64,000 nt of DNA from Osmia lignaria lignaria (lineage: Eukaryota > Arthropoda > Insecta > Hymenoptera > Megachilidae), in assembly GCF_051020975.1 (NCBI RefSeq), contig NW_027478167.1:124001-188000 (forward strand), given 5' to 3'. The notes beneath the pieces were generated by a model, which saw only the letters and a list, made by a program, of their open reading frames with translations, did no database searches and had not been told where the DNA came from. Below, piece by piece: positions 9,847 to 22,708 of this stretch (position 1 is the first letter of the stretch; each line of letters opens with the position of its first letter). Both the position numbers and the translations under genes were made by a program.

Positions 9847-12744
9847 TTGCAGATTTATCTCAAGGGAAGGGGCCTGACGGACATATTTCGAGACATTTCT
9901 TCTTCTTGTTGTTCTTCTTCTGCACAGCTAAGCTGGAAGTGGCATTTGCAGCTCGCAATAGTGCAGAGTTATCTCAAAGAAAGGGGCCACGGTGTTTCTG
10001 TATCTCTATTATGTTGGTGCGGCTTCGGAACTTTTAAATATCTCGATATATCTCGAGAACTACGCTTCTGATCAAAAAATATCAGAGAACGTAAATTGTA
10101 GGAAACATAATTCTCTACAAAAAAGGTCTCTAAACATTTTGCCATAGCTCGCTTCGTTTCCGAGATATTTGCAGATTTATCTCAAGGGAAGGGGCCTGAC
10201 GGACATATTTCGAGATATTTCTTCATCTTGTTGTTCTTCTTCTGCACAGCTAAGCTGGAAGTGGCATTTGCAGCTCGCAATAGTGCAGAGTTATCTCAAA
10301 GAAAGGGGCCACGGTGTTTCTGTACCTCCATTATGTTGGTGCAGCTTCGGAGCTTTTAAATATCTTGATATATCTCGAGAACTACGCATCTGATCAAAAA
10401 ATATCATAGAACATAAAAAGTAGCAAACTTAATTCTCTACAAAAAAGGTATCTTAACATTTTGCCATAGCTCGCTTCGTTTCCGAGATATTAGCCGATTT
10501 ATCTCAAGGGAAGGGGCCTGACGGACATATTTCGAAATATTTCTTATTCTTGTTGTTCTTCTTCTGCACAGCTAAGCTGGAAGTGGCATTTGCAGCTCGC
10601 AATAGTGCAGAGTTATCTCAAAGAAAGGGGCCACGGTGTTTCTGTACCTCTATTATGTTGGTGCGCCTTCGGAACTTTTAAATATCTTGATATATCTCGA
10701 GAACTACGCATCTGATCAAAAAATATCATACTACATAAAAAGTAGGAAACATAATTCTCTACAAAAAAGGTCTCTTAACATTTTGCCATAGCTCGTTTCG
10801 TTTCCGAGATATTTGCAGATATATCTCAAGGGAAGGGGCCTGACGGACATATTTCGAGATATTTCTTCTTCTTGTTGTTCTTCTTCTGCACAGCTAAGCT
10901 GGAAGTGGCATTTGCAGCTCGCAATAGTGCAGAGTTATCTCAAAGAAAGGGGCCACGGTGTTTCTGTATCTCTATTATGTTGGTGCGGCTTCGGAACTTT
11001 TAAATATCTCGATATATCTCGAAAACTACGCTTCTGATCAAAAAATATCATAGAACATAACTTGTAGCAAACATAATTCTCTACAAAAAAGGTCTCTCAA
11101 CATTTTGCCATAGCTCGCTTCGTTTCCGAGATATTTGCAGATTTATCTCAAGGGAAGGGGCCTGACGGACATATTTCGAGATATTTCTTATTCTTGTTGT
11201 TCTTCTTCTGCTCAGCTAAGCTGTAAGTGGCATTTGCAGCTCGCAATAGTGCAGAGTTATCTCAAAGAAAGGGGCCACGGTGTTTCTGTATCTCTATTAT
11301 ATTGGTGCGGCTTCGAAACTTTTGAATATCTTGATATATCTCGAGAACTACGCATCTGATCAAAAAATATCTTAGAGCATAAAAAGTAGGAAACTTAATT
11401 CTCTACAAAAAAGGTCTCTCAACATTTTGCCATAGCTCGCTTCGTTTCCGAGATATTTGCAGATTTATCTCAAGGGAAGGGGCCTGACGGACATATTTCG
11501 AGATATTTCTTATTCTTGTTGTTCTTCTTCTGCACAGCTAAGCTGTAAGTGGCATTTGCAGCTCGCAATAGTGCAGAGTTATCTCAAAGAAAGGGGCCAC
11601 GGTGTTTCTGTATCTCTATTATGTTGGTGCGGCTTCGAAACTTTTGAATATCTTGATATATCTCGAGAACTACGCATCTGATCAAAAAATATCATAGAAC
11701 AAGGAAAGTAGGAAACTTAATTCTCTACAAAAAAGGTCTCTTAACATTTTGCCATAGCTCGCTTCGTTTCCGAGATATTTGCAGATTTATCTCAAGGGAA
11801 GGGGCCTGACGGACATATTTCGAGACATTTCTTCTTCTTGTTGTTCTTCTTCTGCACAGCTAAGCTGGAAGTGGCATTTGCAGCTCGCAATAGTGCAGAG
11901 TTATCTCAAAGAAAGAGGCCACGGTGTTTCTGTACCTCTATTATGTTGGTGCAGCTTCGGAACTTTTAAATATCTTGATATATCTCGAGAACTACGCATC
12001 TGATCAAAAAATATCATAGAACATAAAAAGTAGGAAACCTAATTCTCTACAAAAAAGGTATCTTAACATTTTGCCATAGCTCGCTTCGTTTCCGAGATAT
12101 TTGCAGATTTATCTCAAGGTAAGGGGCCTGACGGACATATTTCGAAATATTTCTTATTCTTGTTGTTCTTCTTCTGCACAGCTAAGCTGGAAGTGGCATT
12201 TGCAGCTCGCAATAGTGCAGAGTTATCTCAAAGAAAGAGGCCACGGTGTTTCTGTACCTCTATTAGGTTGGTGCAGCTTCGGAACTTTTAAATATCTTGA
12301 TATATCTCGAGAACTACGCATCTGATCAAAAAATATCATAGAACATAAAAAGTAGAAAACTTAATTCTCTACAAAAAAGGTCTCTTAACATTTTGCCATA
12401 GCTCGCTTCGTTTCCGAGATATATGCAGATTTATCGCAAGGGAAGGGGCCTGACGGACATATTTCGAGATATTTCTTCTTCTTGTTGTTCTTCTTCTGCA
12501 CAGCTAAGCTGGAAGCGGCATTTGCGGCTCGCACTAGTGCAGAGTTATCTCAAAGAAAGGGGCCACGGTGTTTCTGTATCTCTATTATGTTGGTGCGGCT
12601 TCGGATCTTTTAAATATCTCGATATATCTCGAAAACTACGCTTCTGATCAAAAAATATCATAGAACATAAATTGTAGGAAACATAATTCTCTACAAAAAA
12701 GGTCTCTTAACATTTTGCCATAGCTCGCTTCGTTTCCGAGATAT
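9847..12744 (+). repeat. Complete 9-mer copy (A to I), 2898 bp
   Basis: The monomers start at 9847, 10169, 10491, 10813, 11135, 11457, 11779, 12101 and 12423. This is the cleanest full copy: it contains no hybrid, and all nine diagnostic types appear once in order. It can serve as the reference unit for the domain. Confidence 0.92.
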
Positions 12745-13710
12745 TTGCAGATTTATCTCAAGGGAAGGGGCCTGACGGACATATTTCGAGACATTTCTTC
12801 TTCTTGTTGTTCTTCTTCTGCACAGCTAAGCTGGAAGTGGCATTTGCAGCTCGCAATAGTGCAGAGTTATCTCAAAGAAAGGGGCCACGGTGTTTCTGTA
12901 TCTCTATTATGTTGGTGCGGCTTCGGAACTTTTAAATATCTCGATATATCTCGAGAACTACGCTTCTGATCAAAAAATATCAGAGAACGTAAATTGTAGG
13001 AAACATAATTCTCTACAAAAAAGGTCTCTAAACATTTTGCCATAGCTCGCTTCGTTTCCGAGATATTTGCAGATTTATCTCAAGGGAAGGGGCCTGACGG
13101 ACATATTTCGAGATATTTCTTCATCTTGTTGTTCTTCTTCTGCACAGCTAAGCTGGAAGTGGCATTTGCAGCTCGCAATAGTGCAGAGTTATCTCAAAGA
13201 AAGGGGCCACGGTGTTTCTGTACCTCCATTATGTTGGTGCAGCTTCGGAGCTTTTAAATATCTTGATATATCTCGAGAACTACGCATCTGATCAAAAAAT
13301 ATCATAGAACATAAAAAGTAGGAAACTTAATTCTCTACAAAAAAGGTATCTTAACATTTTGCCATAGCTCGCTTCGTTTCCGAGATATTAGCCGATTTAT
13401 CTCAAGGGAAGGGGCCTGACGGACATATTTCGAAATATTTCTTATTCTTGTTGTTCTTCTTCTGCACAGCTAAGCTGGAAGTGGCATTTGCAGCTCGCAA
13501 TAGTGCAGAGTTATCTCAAAGAAAGGGGCCACGGTGTTTCTGTACCTCTATTATGTTGGTGCGCCTTCGGAACTTTTAAATATCTTGATATATCTCGAGA
13601 ACTACGCATCTGATCAAAAAATATCATACTACATAAAAAGTAGGAAACTTAATTCTCTACAAGAAAGGTCTCTTAACATTTTGCCATAGCTCGCTTCGTT
13701 TCCGAGATAT
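12745..13710 (+). repeat. Partial 9-mer copy (A-B-C), right edge of domain
   Basis: Types A, B and C occur in order. Then the tail of C changes near 13645 from the usual AAACATAATTC to AAACTTAATTC and CTACAAGAAAGG. That linker variant is otherwise seen at about 17820, 20400, 30060 and 62580, so the nine-member domain ends here rather than at a monomer start. Confidence 0.85.
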
Positions 13711-14014
13711 TTGCAGATTTATCTCAAGGGAAGGGGCCTGACGGACATATTTCGAGACATTTCTTCTGCACAGCTAAGCTGGAAGTGGCATTTGCAGCTC
13801 GCAATAGTGCAGAGTTATCTCAAAGAGGGGGGCCACGGTGTTTCTGTATCTCTATTATGTTGGTGCGGCTTCGGAACTTTTAGATATCTTGATATATCTC
13901 GAGAACTACGCATCTGATCAGAAAATATCATAGAACATAAAAAGTAGGAAACTTAACTCTCTACAAATAAGGTCTCTTAACATTTTGCCATAGCGCGCTT
14001 CGTTTCCGAGATAT
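13711..14014 (+). repeat. 304-bp monomer with an 18-bp deletion
   Basis: The TTC/TTG tract is shortened to TTTCTTCTGCACAG at about 13760-13770. Eighteen bases are missing between direct TTCTTC repeats, as expected for slippage or short-repeat deletion. This is the largest length change in the window. It lies immediately at the right border of the 9-mer domain and shifts the phase of all later monomers by 18 bp. The open frame stays in register, losing six codons. Confidence 0.93.
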
Positions 14015-17000
14015 TTGCAAATTTATCTCAAGGGAAGGGGACTGACGGACATATTTCGAGATATTTCTTCTTCTTGTTGTTCTTCTTCTGCACAGCTAAG
14101 CTGGAAGTGGCATTTGCAGCTCGCAATAGTGCAGAGTTGTCTCAAAGAAAGGGGCCACGGTGTTTCTGTATCTCTATTATGTTGGTGCGGCTTCGGAACT
14201 TTTAAATATCTTGATATATCTCGAGAACTACGCTTCTGATCAAAAAATATCATAGAACATAAAAAGTGGGAAACTTAATTCTCTACAAAAAACGTCTCTT
14301 AACATTTTGCCATAGTTCGCTTCGTTTCCGAGATATTTGCAGATTTATCTCAAGGGAAGGGGCCTGACGGACATATTTCTAGATATTTCTTCTCCTTGTT
14401 GTTCTTCTTCTGCACAGCTATGCTTGAAGTGGCATTTGCGGCTCGCACTAGTGCAGAGTTATCTCAAAGAAAGGGGCCACGGTGTTTCTGTATCTCTATT
14501 ATGTTGGTGCGGCTTCGGAACTTTTAAATATCTCGATATATCTCGAAAACTACGCTTCTGATCAAAAAATATCATAGAACATAACTTGTAGGAAACATAA
14601 TTCTGTACAAAAAAGATTTCTTACCATTTTGCCATAGCTCGCTTCGTTTCCGAGATATTTGCAGATATATCTCAAGGGAAGGGGCCTGACGGACATATTT
14701 CGAGATATTTCTTCTTTTTGTTGTTCTTCTTCTGCACAGCTAAGCTGGAAGTGGCATTTGCAGCTCGCAATAGTGCAGAGTTATCTCAAAGAAAGAGGCC
14801 ACGGTGTTTCTGTACCTCTATTAGGTTGGTGCGGCTTCGGATCTTTTAAATATCTCGATATATCTCGAAAACTACGCTTCTGATCAAAAAATATCATAGA
14901 ACATAAATTGTAGGAAACATAATTCTCTCCAAAAAAGGTCTCTTAACATTTTGCCATAGCTCGTTTCGTTTCCGAGATATTTGCAGATATATCTCAAGGG
15001 AAGGGGCCTGACGGACATATTTCGAGATATTTCTTCTTCTTGTTGTTCTTCTTCTGCACAGCTAAGCTGGAAGTGGCATTTGCAGCTCGCAATAGTGCAG
15101 AGTTATCTCAAAGAAAGGGGCCACGGTGTTTCTGTATCTCTATTATGTTGGTGCGGCTTCGGAACTTTTAAATATCTCGATATATCTCGAAAACTACGCT
15201 TCTGATCAAAAAATATCATAGAACAGAACTTGTAGGAAACATAATTCTCTACAAAAAAGGTCTCTCAACATTTTGCCATAGCTCGCTTCGTTTCCGAGAT
15301 ATTTGCAGATTTATCTCAAGGGAAGGGGCCTGACGGACATATTTCGAGATATTTCTTATTCTTGTTGTTCTTCTTCTGCACAGCTAAGCTGTAAGTGGCA
15401 TTTGCAGCTCGCAATAGTGCAGAGTTATCTCAAAGAAAGGGGCCACGGTGTTTCTGTATCTCTATTATGTTGGTGCGGCTTCGAAACTTTTGAATATCTT
15501 GATATATCTCGAGAACTACGCATCTGATCAAAAAATATCATGGAACATAAAAAGTAGGAAACTTAATTCTCTACAAAAAAGGTATCTTAACATTTTGCCA
15601 TAGCTCGCTTCGTTTCCGAGATATTTGCAGATTTATCTCAAGGGAAGGGGCCTGACGGACATATTTCGAGATATTTCTTCTTCTTGTTGTTCTTCTTCTG
15701 CACAGCTAAACTGGAACTGGCATTTCCAGCTCGCAATATTGCAGAGTTATCTCAAAGAGAGGGGCCACGGTGTTTCTGTATCTCTATTATGTTGGTGCGG
15801 CTTCGGAACTTTTAAATATCTCGATATATCTCGAAAACTACGCTTCTGATCAAAAAATATCATAGAACATAACTTGTAGGAAACATAATTCTGTACAAAA
15901 AAGATCTCTAACCATTTTGCCATAGCTCGCTTCGTTTCCGAGATATTTGCAGATATATCTCAAGGGAAGGGGCCTGACGGACATATTTCGAGATATTTCT
16001 TCTTTTTGTTGTTCTTCTTCTGCACAGCTAAGCTGGAAGTGGCATTTGCAGCTCGCAATAGTGCAGAGTTATCTCAAAGAAAGAGGCCACGGTGTTTCTG
16101 TACCTCTATTAGGTTGGTGCAGCTTCGGAACTTTTAAATATCTTGATATATCTCGAGAGCTACGCATCTGATCAAAAAATATCATAGAACATGAAAAGTA
16201 GAAAACTTAATTCTCTACAAAAAAGGTCTCTTAACATTTTGCCATAGCTCGCTTCGTTTCCGAGATATATGCAGATTTATCGCAAGGGAAGGGGCCTGAC
16301 GGACATATTTCGAGATATTTCTTCTTCTTGTTGTTCTTCTTCTGCACAGCTAAGCTGGAAGTGGCATTTGCTGCTCGCAATAGTGCAGAGTTATCTCAAA
16401 GAAAGGGGCCACGGTGTTTCTGTATCTCTATTATGTTGGTGCGGCTTCGGAACTTTTAAATATCTCGATATATCTCGAGAACTACGCATCTGATCAAAAA
16501 ATATCATAGAACATAAAAAGTAGAAAACTTAATTCTCTGCAAAAAAGGTCTCTTAACATTTTGCCATAGCTCGCTTCGTTTCCGAGATATATGCAGATTA
16601 ATCTCAAGGGAAGGGGCCTGACGGACATATTTCGAGATATTTCTTCTTCTTGTTGTTCTTCTTCTGCACAGCTAAGCTGGAAGCGGCATTTGCGGCTCGC
16701 ACTAGTGCAGAGTTATCTCAAAGAAAGGGGCCACGGTGTTTCTGTATCTCTATTATGTTGGTGCGGCTTCGGATCTTTTAAATATCTCGATATATCTCGA
16801 AAACTACGCTTCTGATCAAAAAATATCATAGAACATAAATTGTAGGAAACATAATTCTCTACAAAAAAGGTCTCTTAACATTTTGCCATAGCTCGCTTCG
16901 TTTCCGAGATATTTGCAGATTTATCTCAAGGGAAGGGGCCTGACGGACATATTTCGAGACATTTCTTCTCCTTGTTGTTCTTCTTCTGCACAGCTAAGCT

Positions 17001-20000
17001 TGAAGTGGCATTTGCGGCTCGCACTAGTGCAGAGTTATCTCAAAGAAAGGGGCCACGGTGTTTCTGTATCTCTATTATGTTGGTGCGGCTTCGGAACTTT
17101 TAAATATCTCGATATATCTCGAAAACTACGCTTCTGATCAAAAAATATCATAGAACATAACTTGTAGGAAACATAATTCTGTACAAAAAAGATCTCTTAC
17201 CATTTTGCCATAGCTCGCTTCGTTTCCGAGATATTTGCAGATATATCTCAAGGGAAGGGGCCTGACGGACATATTTCGAGATATTTCTTCTTTTTGTTGT
17301 TCTTCTTCTGCACAGCTAAGCTGGAAGTGGCATTTGCAGCTCGCAATAGTGCAGAGTTATCTCAAAGAAAGAGGCCACGGTGTTTCTGTACCTCCATTAT
17401 GTTGGTGCAGCTTCGGAACTTTTAAATATCTTGTTATATCTCGAGAACTACGCATCTGATCAAAAAATATCATAGAACATAAAAAGTAGAAAACTTAATT
17501 CTCCACAAAAAAGGTCTCTCAACATTTTGCCATAGCTCGCTTCGTTTCCGAGATATTTGCACATTTATCTCAAGGGAAGGGGCCCAACGGACATATTTCG
17601 AGATATTTCTTCTTCTTGTTGTTCTTCTTCTGCGCAGCTAAGCTGGAAGTGGCATTTGCGGCTCGCACTAGTGCAGAGTTATCTCAAAGAAAGGGGCCAC
17701 GGTGTTTCTGTATCTCTATTATGTTGGTGCGGCTTCGGAACTTTTAAATATCTTGATATATCTCGAGAACTACGCATCTGATCAAAAAATATCATACTAC
17801 ATAAAAAGTAGGAAACTTAATTCTCTACAAGAAAGGTCTCTAAACATTTTGCCATAGCTCGCTTCGTTTCCGAGATATTTGCAGATATATCTCAAGGGAA
17901 GGGGCCTGACGGACATATTTCGAGATATTTCTTCTTCATGTTGTTCTTCTTCTGCACAGCTAAGCTGGAAGTGGCATTTGCAGCTCGCAATAGTGCAGAG
18001 TTATCTCAAGGAAAGGGGCCACGGTGTTTCTGTATCGCTATTATGTTGGTGGGGCTTCGGAACTTTTAAATATCTCGATATATCTCGAAAACGACGCTTC
18101 TGATCAAAAAATATCATAGAACATAACTTGTAGGAAACATAATTGTCTACAAAAAAGGTCTCTTAACATTTTGCCATAGCTCGCTTCGTTTCCGAGATAT
18201 ATGCAGATTTATCGCAAGGGAAGGGGCCTGACGGACATATTTCGAGATATTTCTTCTTCTTGTTGTTCTTCTTCTGCACAGCTAAGCTGGAAGTGGCATT
18301 TGCAGCTCGCAATAGTGCAGAGTTATCTCAAAGAAAGGGGCCACGGTGTTTCTGTATCTCTATTATGTTGGTGCGGCTTCGGAACTTTTTAATATCTCGA
18401 TATATCTCGAAAACTACGCTTCTGATCAAAAAATATCATAGAACATAACTTGTAGGAAACATAATTCTCTACAAAAAAGATCTCTTACCATTTTGCCATA
18501 GCTCGCTTCGTTTCCGAGATATTTGCAGATATATCTCAAGGGAAGGGGCCTGACGGACATATTTCGAGATATTTCTTCTTTTTGTTGTTCTTCTTCTGCA
18601 CAGCTAAGCCGGAAGTGGCATTTGCAGCTCGCAATAGTGCAGAGTTATCTCAAAGAAAGAGGCCACGGTGTTTCTGTACCTCTATTATGTTGGTGCAGCT
18701 TCGGAACTTTTAAATATGTTGATATATCTCGAGAACTACGCATCTGATCAAAAAATATCATAGAACATAAAAAGTAGGAAACTTAATTCTCTACAAAAAA
18801 GGTCTCTTAACATTTTGCCATAGCTCGCTTCGTTTCCGAGATATTTGCAGATTTATCTCAAGGGAAGGGGCCTGACGGGCATATTTCGAGACATTTCTTC
18901 TTCTTGTTGTTCTTCTTCTGCACAGCTAAGCTGGAAGCGGCATTTGCGGCTCGCACTAGTGCAGAGTTATCTCAAAGAAAGGGGCCACGGTGTTTCTGTA
19001 TCTCTATTATGTTGGTGCGGCTTCGGAACTTTTAAATATCTCGATATATCTCGAAAACTACGCTTCTGATCAAAAAATATCATAGAACATAACTTGTAGG
19101 AAACATAATTCTCTACAAAAAAGGTCTCTCAACATTTTGCCATAGCTCGCTTCGTTTCCGAGATATTTGCAGATTTATCTCAAGGGAATGGGCCTGACGG
19201 ACATATTTCGAGATATTTCTTATTCTTGTTGTTCTTCTTCTGCACAGCTAAGCTGTAAGTGGCATTTGCAGCTCGCAATAGTGCAGAGTTATCTCAAAGA
19301 AAGGGGCCACGGTGTTTCTGTATCTCTATTATGTTGGTGCGGCTTCGAAACTTTTAAATATCTTGATATATCTCGAGAACTACGCATCTGATCAAAAAAT
19401 ATCATAGAACATAAAAAGTAGGAAACTTAATTCTCTACTAAAAAGGTCTCTTAATATTTTGCCATAGCTCGCTTCGTTTCCGAGATATTTGCAGATTTAT
19501 CTCAAGGGAAGGGGCCTGACGGACATATTTCGAGACATTTCTTCTTCTTGTTGTTCTTCTTCTGCACAGCTAAGCTGGAAGTGGAATTTGCGGCTCGCAC
19601 TAGTGCAGAGTTATCTCAAAGAAAGGGTCCACGGTGTTTCTGTATCTCTATTATGTTGGTGCGGCTTCGGAACTTTTAAATATCTCGATATATCTCGAAA
19701 ACTACGCTTCTGATCAAAAAATATCATAGAACATAAATTGTAGGAAACATAATTCTCTACAAAAAACGTCTCTTAACATTTTGCCATAGCTCGCTTCGTT
19801 TCCGAGATATTTGCAGATTTATCTCAAGGGAAGGGGCCTGACGGACATATTTCGAGACATTTCTTCTTCTTGTTGTTCTTCTTCTGCACAGCTAAGCTGG
19901 AAGTGGCATTTGCAGCTCGCAATAGTGCAGAGTTATCTCAAAGAGAGGGGCCACGGTGTTTCTGTATCTCTATTATGATGGTGCGGCTTCGGAACTTTTA

Positions 20001-22708
20001 AATATCTCGATATATCTCGAAAACTACGCTTCTGATCAAAAAATATCATAGAACATAAATTGTAGGAAACATAATTCTCTACAAAAAACGTCTCTTAACA
20101 TTTTGCCATAGCTCGATTCGTTTCCGAGATATTTGCAGATTCACCTCAAAGGAACGGGCCTGACGGACATATTTCGAGATATTTCTTCTTCTTGTTGTTC
20201 TTCCTCTGCACAGCTAAGCTGGAAGTGGCATTTGCAGCTCGCAGTAGTGCAGAGTTATCTCAAAGAAAGGGGCCACGGTGTTTCTGTATCTCTATTATGT
20301 TGGTGCAGCTTCGGAACTTTTAAATATCTTGATATATCTCGAGAACTACGCATCTGATCAAAAAATATCATACTACATAAAAAGTAGGAAACTTAATTCT
20401 CTACAAGAAAGGTCTCTAAACATTTTGCCATAGCACGCTTCGTTTCCGAGATATTTGCAGATTTATCTCAAGGGAAGGGGCCTGACGGACATATTTCCAG
20501 ATATTTCTTCTTCTTGTTGTTCTTCTTCTGCACAGCTAAGCTGGAAGTGGCATTTGCAGCTCGCAATAGTGCAGAGTTATCTCAAAGAGAGGGGCCACGG
20601 TGTTTCTGTATCCCTATTATGTTGGTGCGGCTTCGGAACTTTTAAATATCTTGATATATCTCGAGAACTACGCATCTGATCAAAAAATATCATACTACAT
20701 AAAAAGTAGGAAACTTAATTCTCTACAAGAAAGGTCTCTAAACATTTTGCCATAGCACGCTTCGTTTCCGAGATATTTGCAGATTTATCTCAAGGGAAGG
20801 GGCCCAACGGACATATTTCGAGATATTTCTTCTTCTTGTTGTTCTTCTTCTGCGCAGCTAAGCTGGAAGTGGCATTTGCGGCTCGCACTAGTGCAGAGTT
20901 ATTTCAAAGAGAGGGGCCACGGTGTTTCTGTATCTCTATTATGTTGGTGCGGCTTCGGAACTTTTAAATATCTTGATATATCTCGGGAACTACGCATCTG
21001 ATCGAAAAATATCATAGAACATAAAAAGTAGGAAACTTAATTCTCTCCAAAAAAGGTTTCTTAACATTTTGCCATAGCTCGCCTCGTTTCCGAGATATTT
21101 GCAGATTTATCTCAAGGGAAGGGGCCTGACGGACATATTTCGAGATATTTCTTCTTCTTGTTGTTCTTCTTCTGCACAGCTAAGCTGGAAGTGGCATTTG
21201 CAGCTCGCAATAGTGCAGAGTTATCTCAAAGAAAGGGGCCACGGTGTTTCTGTATCTCTATTATGTTGGTGCGGCTTCGGAACTTTTAAATATCTTGATA
21301 TATCTCGAGAACTACGCATCTGATCAAAAAATATCATAGAACATAAAAAGTAGGAAACATAATTCTCTACAAAAAAGGTCTCTTAACATTTTGCCATAGC
21401 TCGCTTGGTTTCCGAGATATATGCAGATTTATCTCAAGGGAAGGGGCCTGACGGACATATTTCGAGATATTTCTTCTTCTTGTTGTTCTTCTTCTGCACA
21501 GCTAAGCTGGAAGTGGCATTTGCAGCTCGCAATAGTGCAGAGTTATCTCAAAGAAAGGGGCCACGGTGTTTCTGTATCTCTATTATGTTGGTGCGGCTTC
21601 GGAACTTTTAAATATCTCGATATATCTCGAAAACTACGCTTCTGATCAAAAAATATCATAGAACATAACTTGTAGGAAACATAATTCTCTACAAAAAAGA
21701 TCTCTTACCATTTTGCCATAGCTCGCTTCGTTTCCGAGATATTTGCAGATATATCTCAAGGGAAGGGGCCTGACGGACATATTTCGAGATATTTCTTCTT
21801 CTTGTTGTTCTTCTTCTGCACAGCTAAGCTGGAAGTGGCATTTGCAGCTCGCAATAGTGCAGAGTTATCTCAAACAAAGGGGCCACGGTGTTTCTGTATC
21901 TCTATTATGTTGGTGCGGCTTCGGAACTTTTAAATATATCGATATATCTCGAAAACTACGCTTCTGATCAAAAAATATCATAGAACATAACTTGTAGGAA
22001 ACATAATTCTCTACAAAAAAGGTCTCTTACCATTTTGCCATAGCTCGCTTCGTTTCCGAGATATTTGCAGATATATCTCAAGGGAAGGGGCCTGACGGAC
22101 ATATTTCGAGATATTTCTTCTTTTTGTTGTTCTTCTTCTGCACAGCTAAGCTGGAAGTGGCATTTGCAGCTCGCAATAGTGCAGAGTTATCTCAAAGAAA
22201 GAGGCCACGGTGTTTCTGTACCTCTATTAGGTTGGTGCAGCTTCGGAACTTTTAAATATCTTGATATATCTCGAGAACTACGCATCTGATCAAAAAATAT
22301 CATAGAACATAAAAAGTAGAAAACTTAATTCTCTACAAAAAAGGTCTCTTAACATTTTGCCATAGCTCGCTTCGTTTCCGAGATATATGCAGATTTATCG
22401 CAAGGGAAGGGGCCTGACGGACATATTTCGAGATATTTCTTCTTCTTGTTGTTCTTCTTCTGCACAGCTAAGCTGGAAGCGGCATTTGCGGCTCGCACTG
22501 GTGCAGAGTTATCTCAAAGAAAGGGGCCACGGTGTTTCTGTATCTCTATTATGTTGGTGCGGCTTCGGAACTTTTAAATATCTCGATATATCTCGAAAAC
22601 TACGCTTCTGATCAAAAAATATCATAGAACATATCTTGTAGGAAACATAATTCTCTACAAAAAAGATCTCTTACCATTTTGCCATAGCTCGCTTCGTTTC
22701 CGAGATAT
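14015..22708 (+). repeat. 27 monomers in mixed order
   Basis: No short regular higher-order period was found, but variant neighbours recur. The pair with TTCTCCTTG then TTCTTTTTG tracts is seen at 14337/14659 and again at 16913/17235, eight monomers apart. Type D- and F-like monomers at 14981 and 15303 and I-like monomers at 16591 and 22387 show that the same variants exist inside and outside the 9-mer domain. The monomer at 19811 has a TGATGG change and the one at 18201 a TTTTTAATATC change, each placing a stop in the common open frame. Confidence 0.85.

Larger units (their letters stand above)
1797..13710 (+). repeat. Higher-order repeat domain, nine-monomer unit of 2898 bp
   Basis: Thirty-seven consecutive monomers follow a cyclic order of nine diagnostic types. 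A has GAGACATTTC and GAGAACGTAAATTG. B has TGTACCTCCATT and TTCGGAGC. C has GATATTAGCCG and CATACTACAT. D has GCTCGTTTCG and AACTTGTAGC. E has TCTGCTCAGC and TATATTGGTG. F has AGCTGTAAG and ACAAGGAAAG. G has AAGAAAGAGG and TAGGAAACCT. H has CTCAAGGTAAGG and TATTAGGTTGG. I has TATCGCAAGG, AAGCGGCATT and TTCGGATC. The order read is D/E-F-G-H-I/A-B-C-D-E-F-G-H-I-A-B-C-D-E/B-C-D-E-F-G-H-I-A-B-C-D-E-F-G-H-I-A-B-C, where slashes mark hybrids. Copies differ only at scattered bases, for example TAGG or TAGC after type B. Confidence 0.93.

Noticed and set aside
14023..14253. Reverse-strand 76-codon open frame (also at 60067-60297)
   Set aside because: It appears only where TTATCTC became TTGTCTC, turning a reverse TAA into CAA. 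It is a single-base accident in two monomers.
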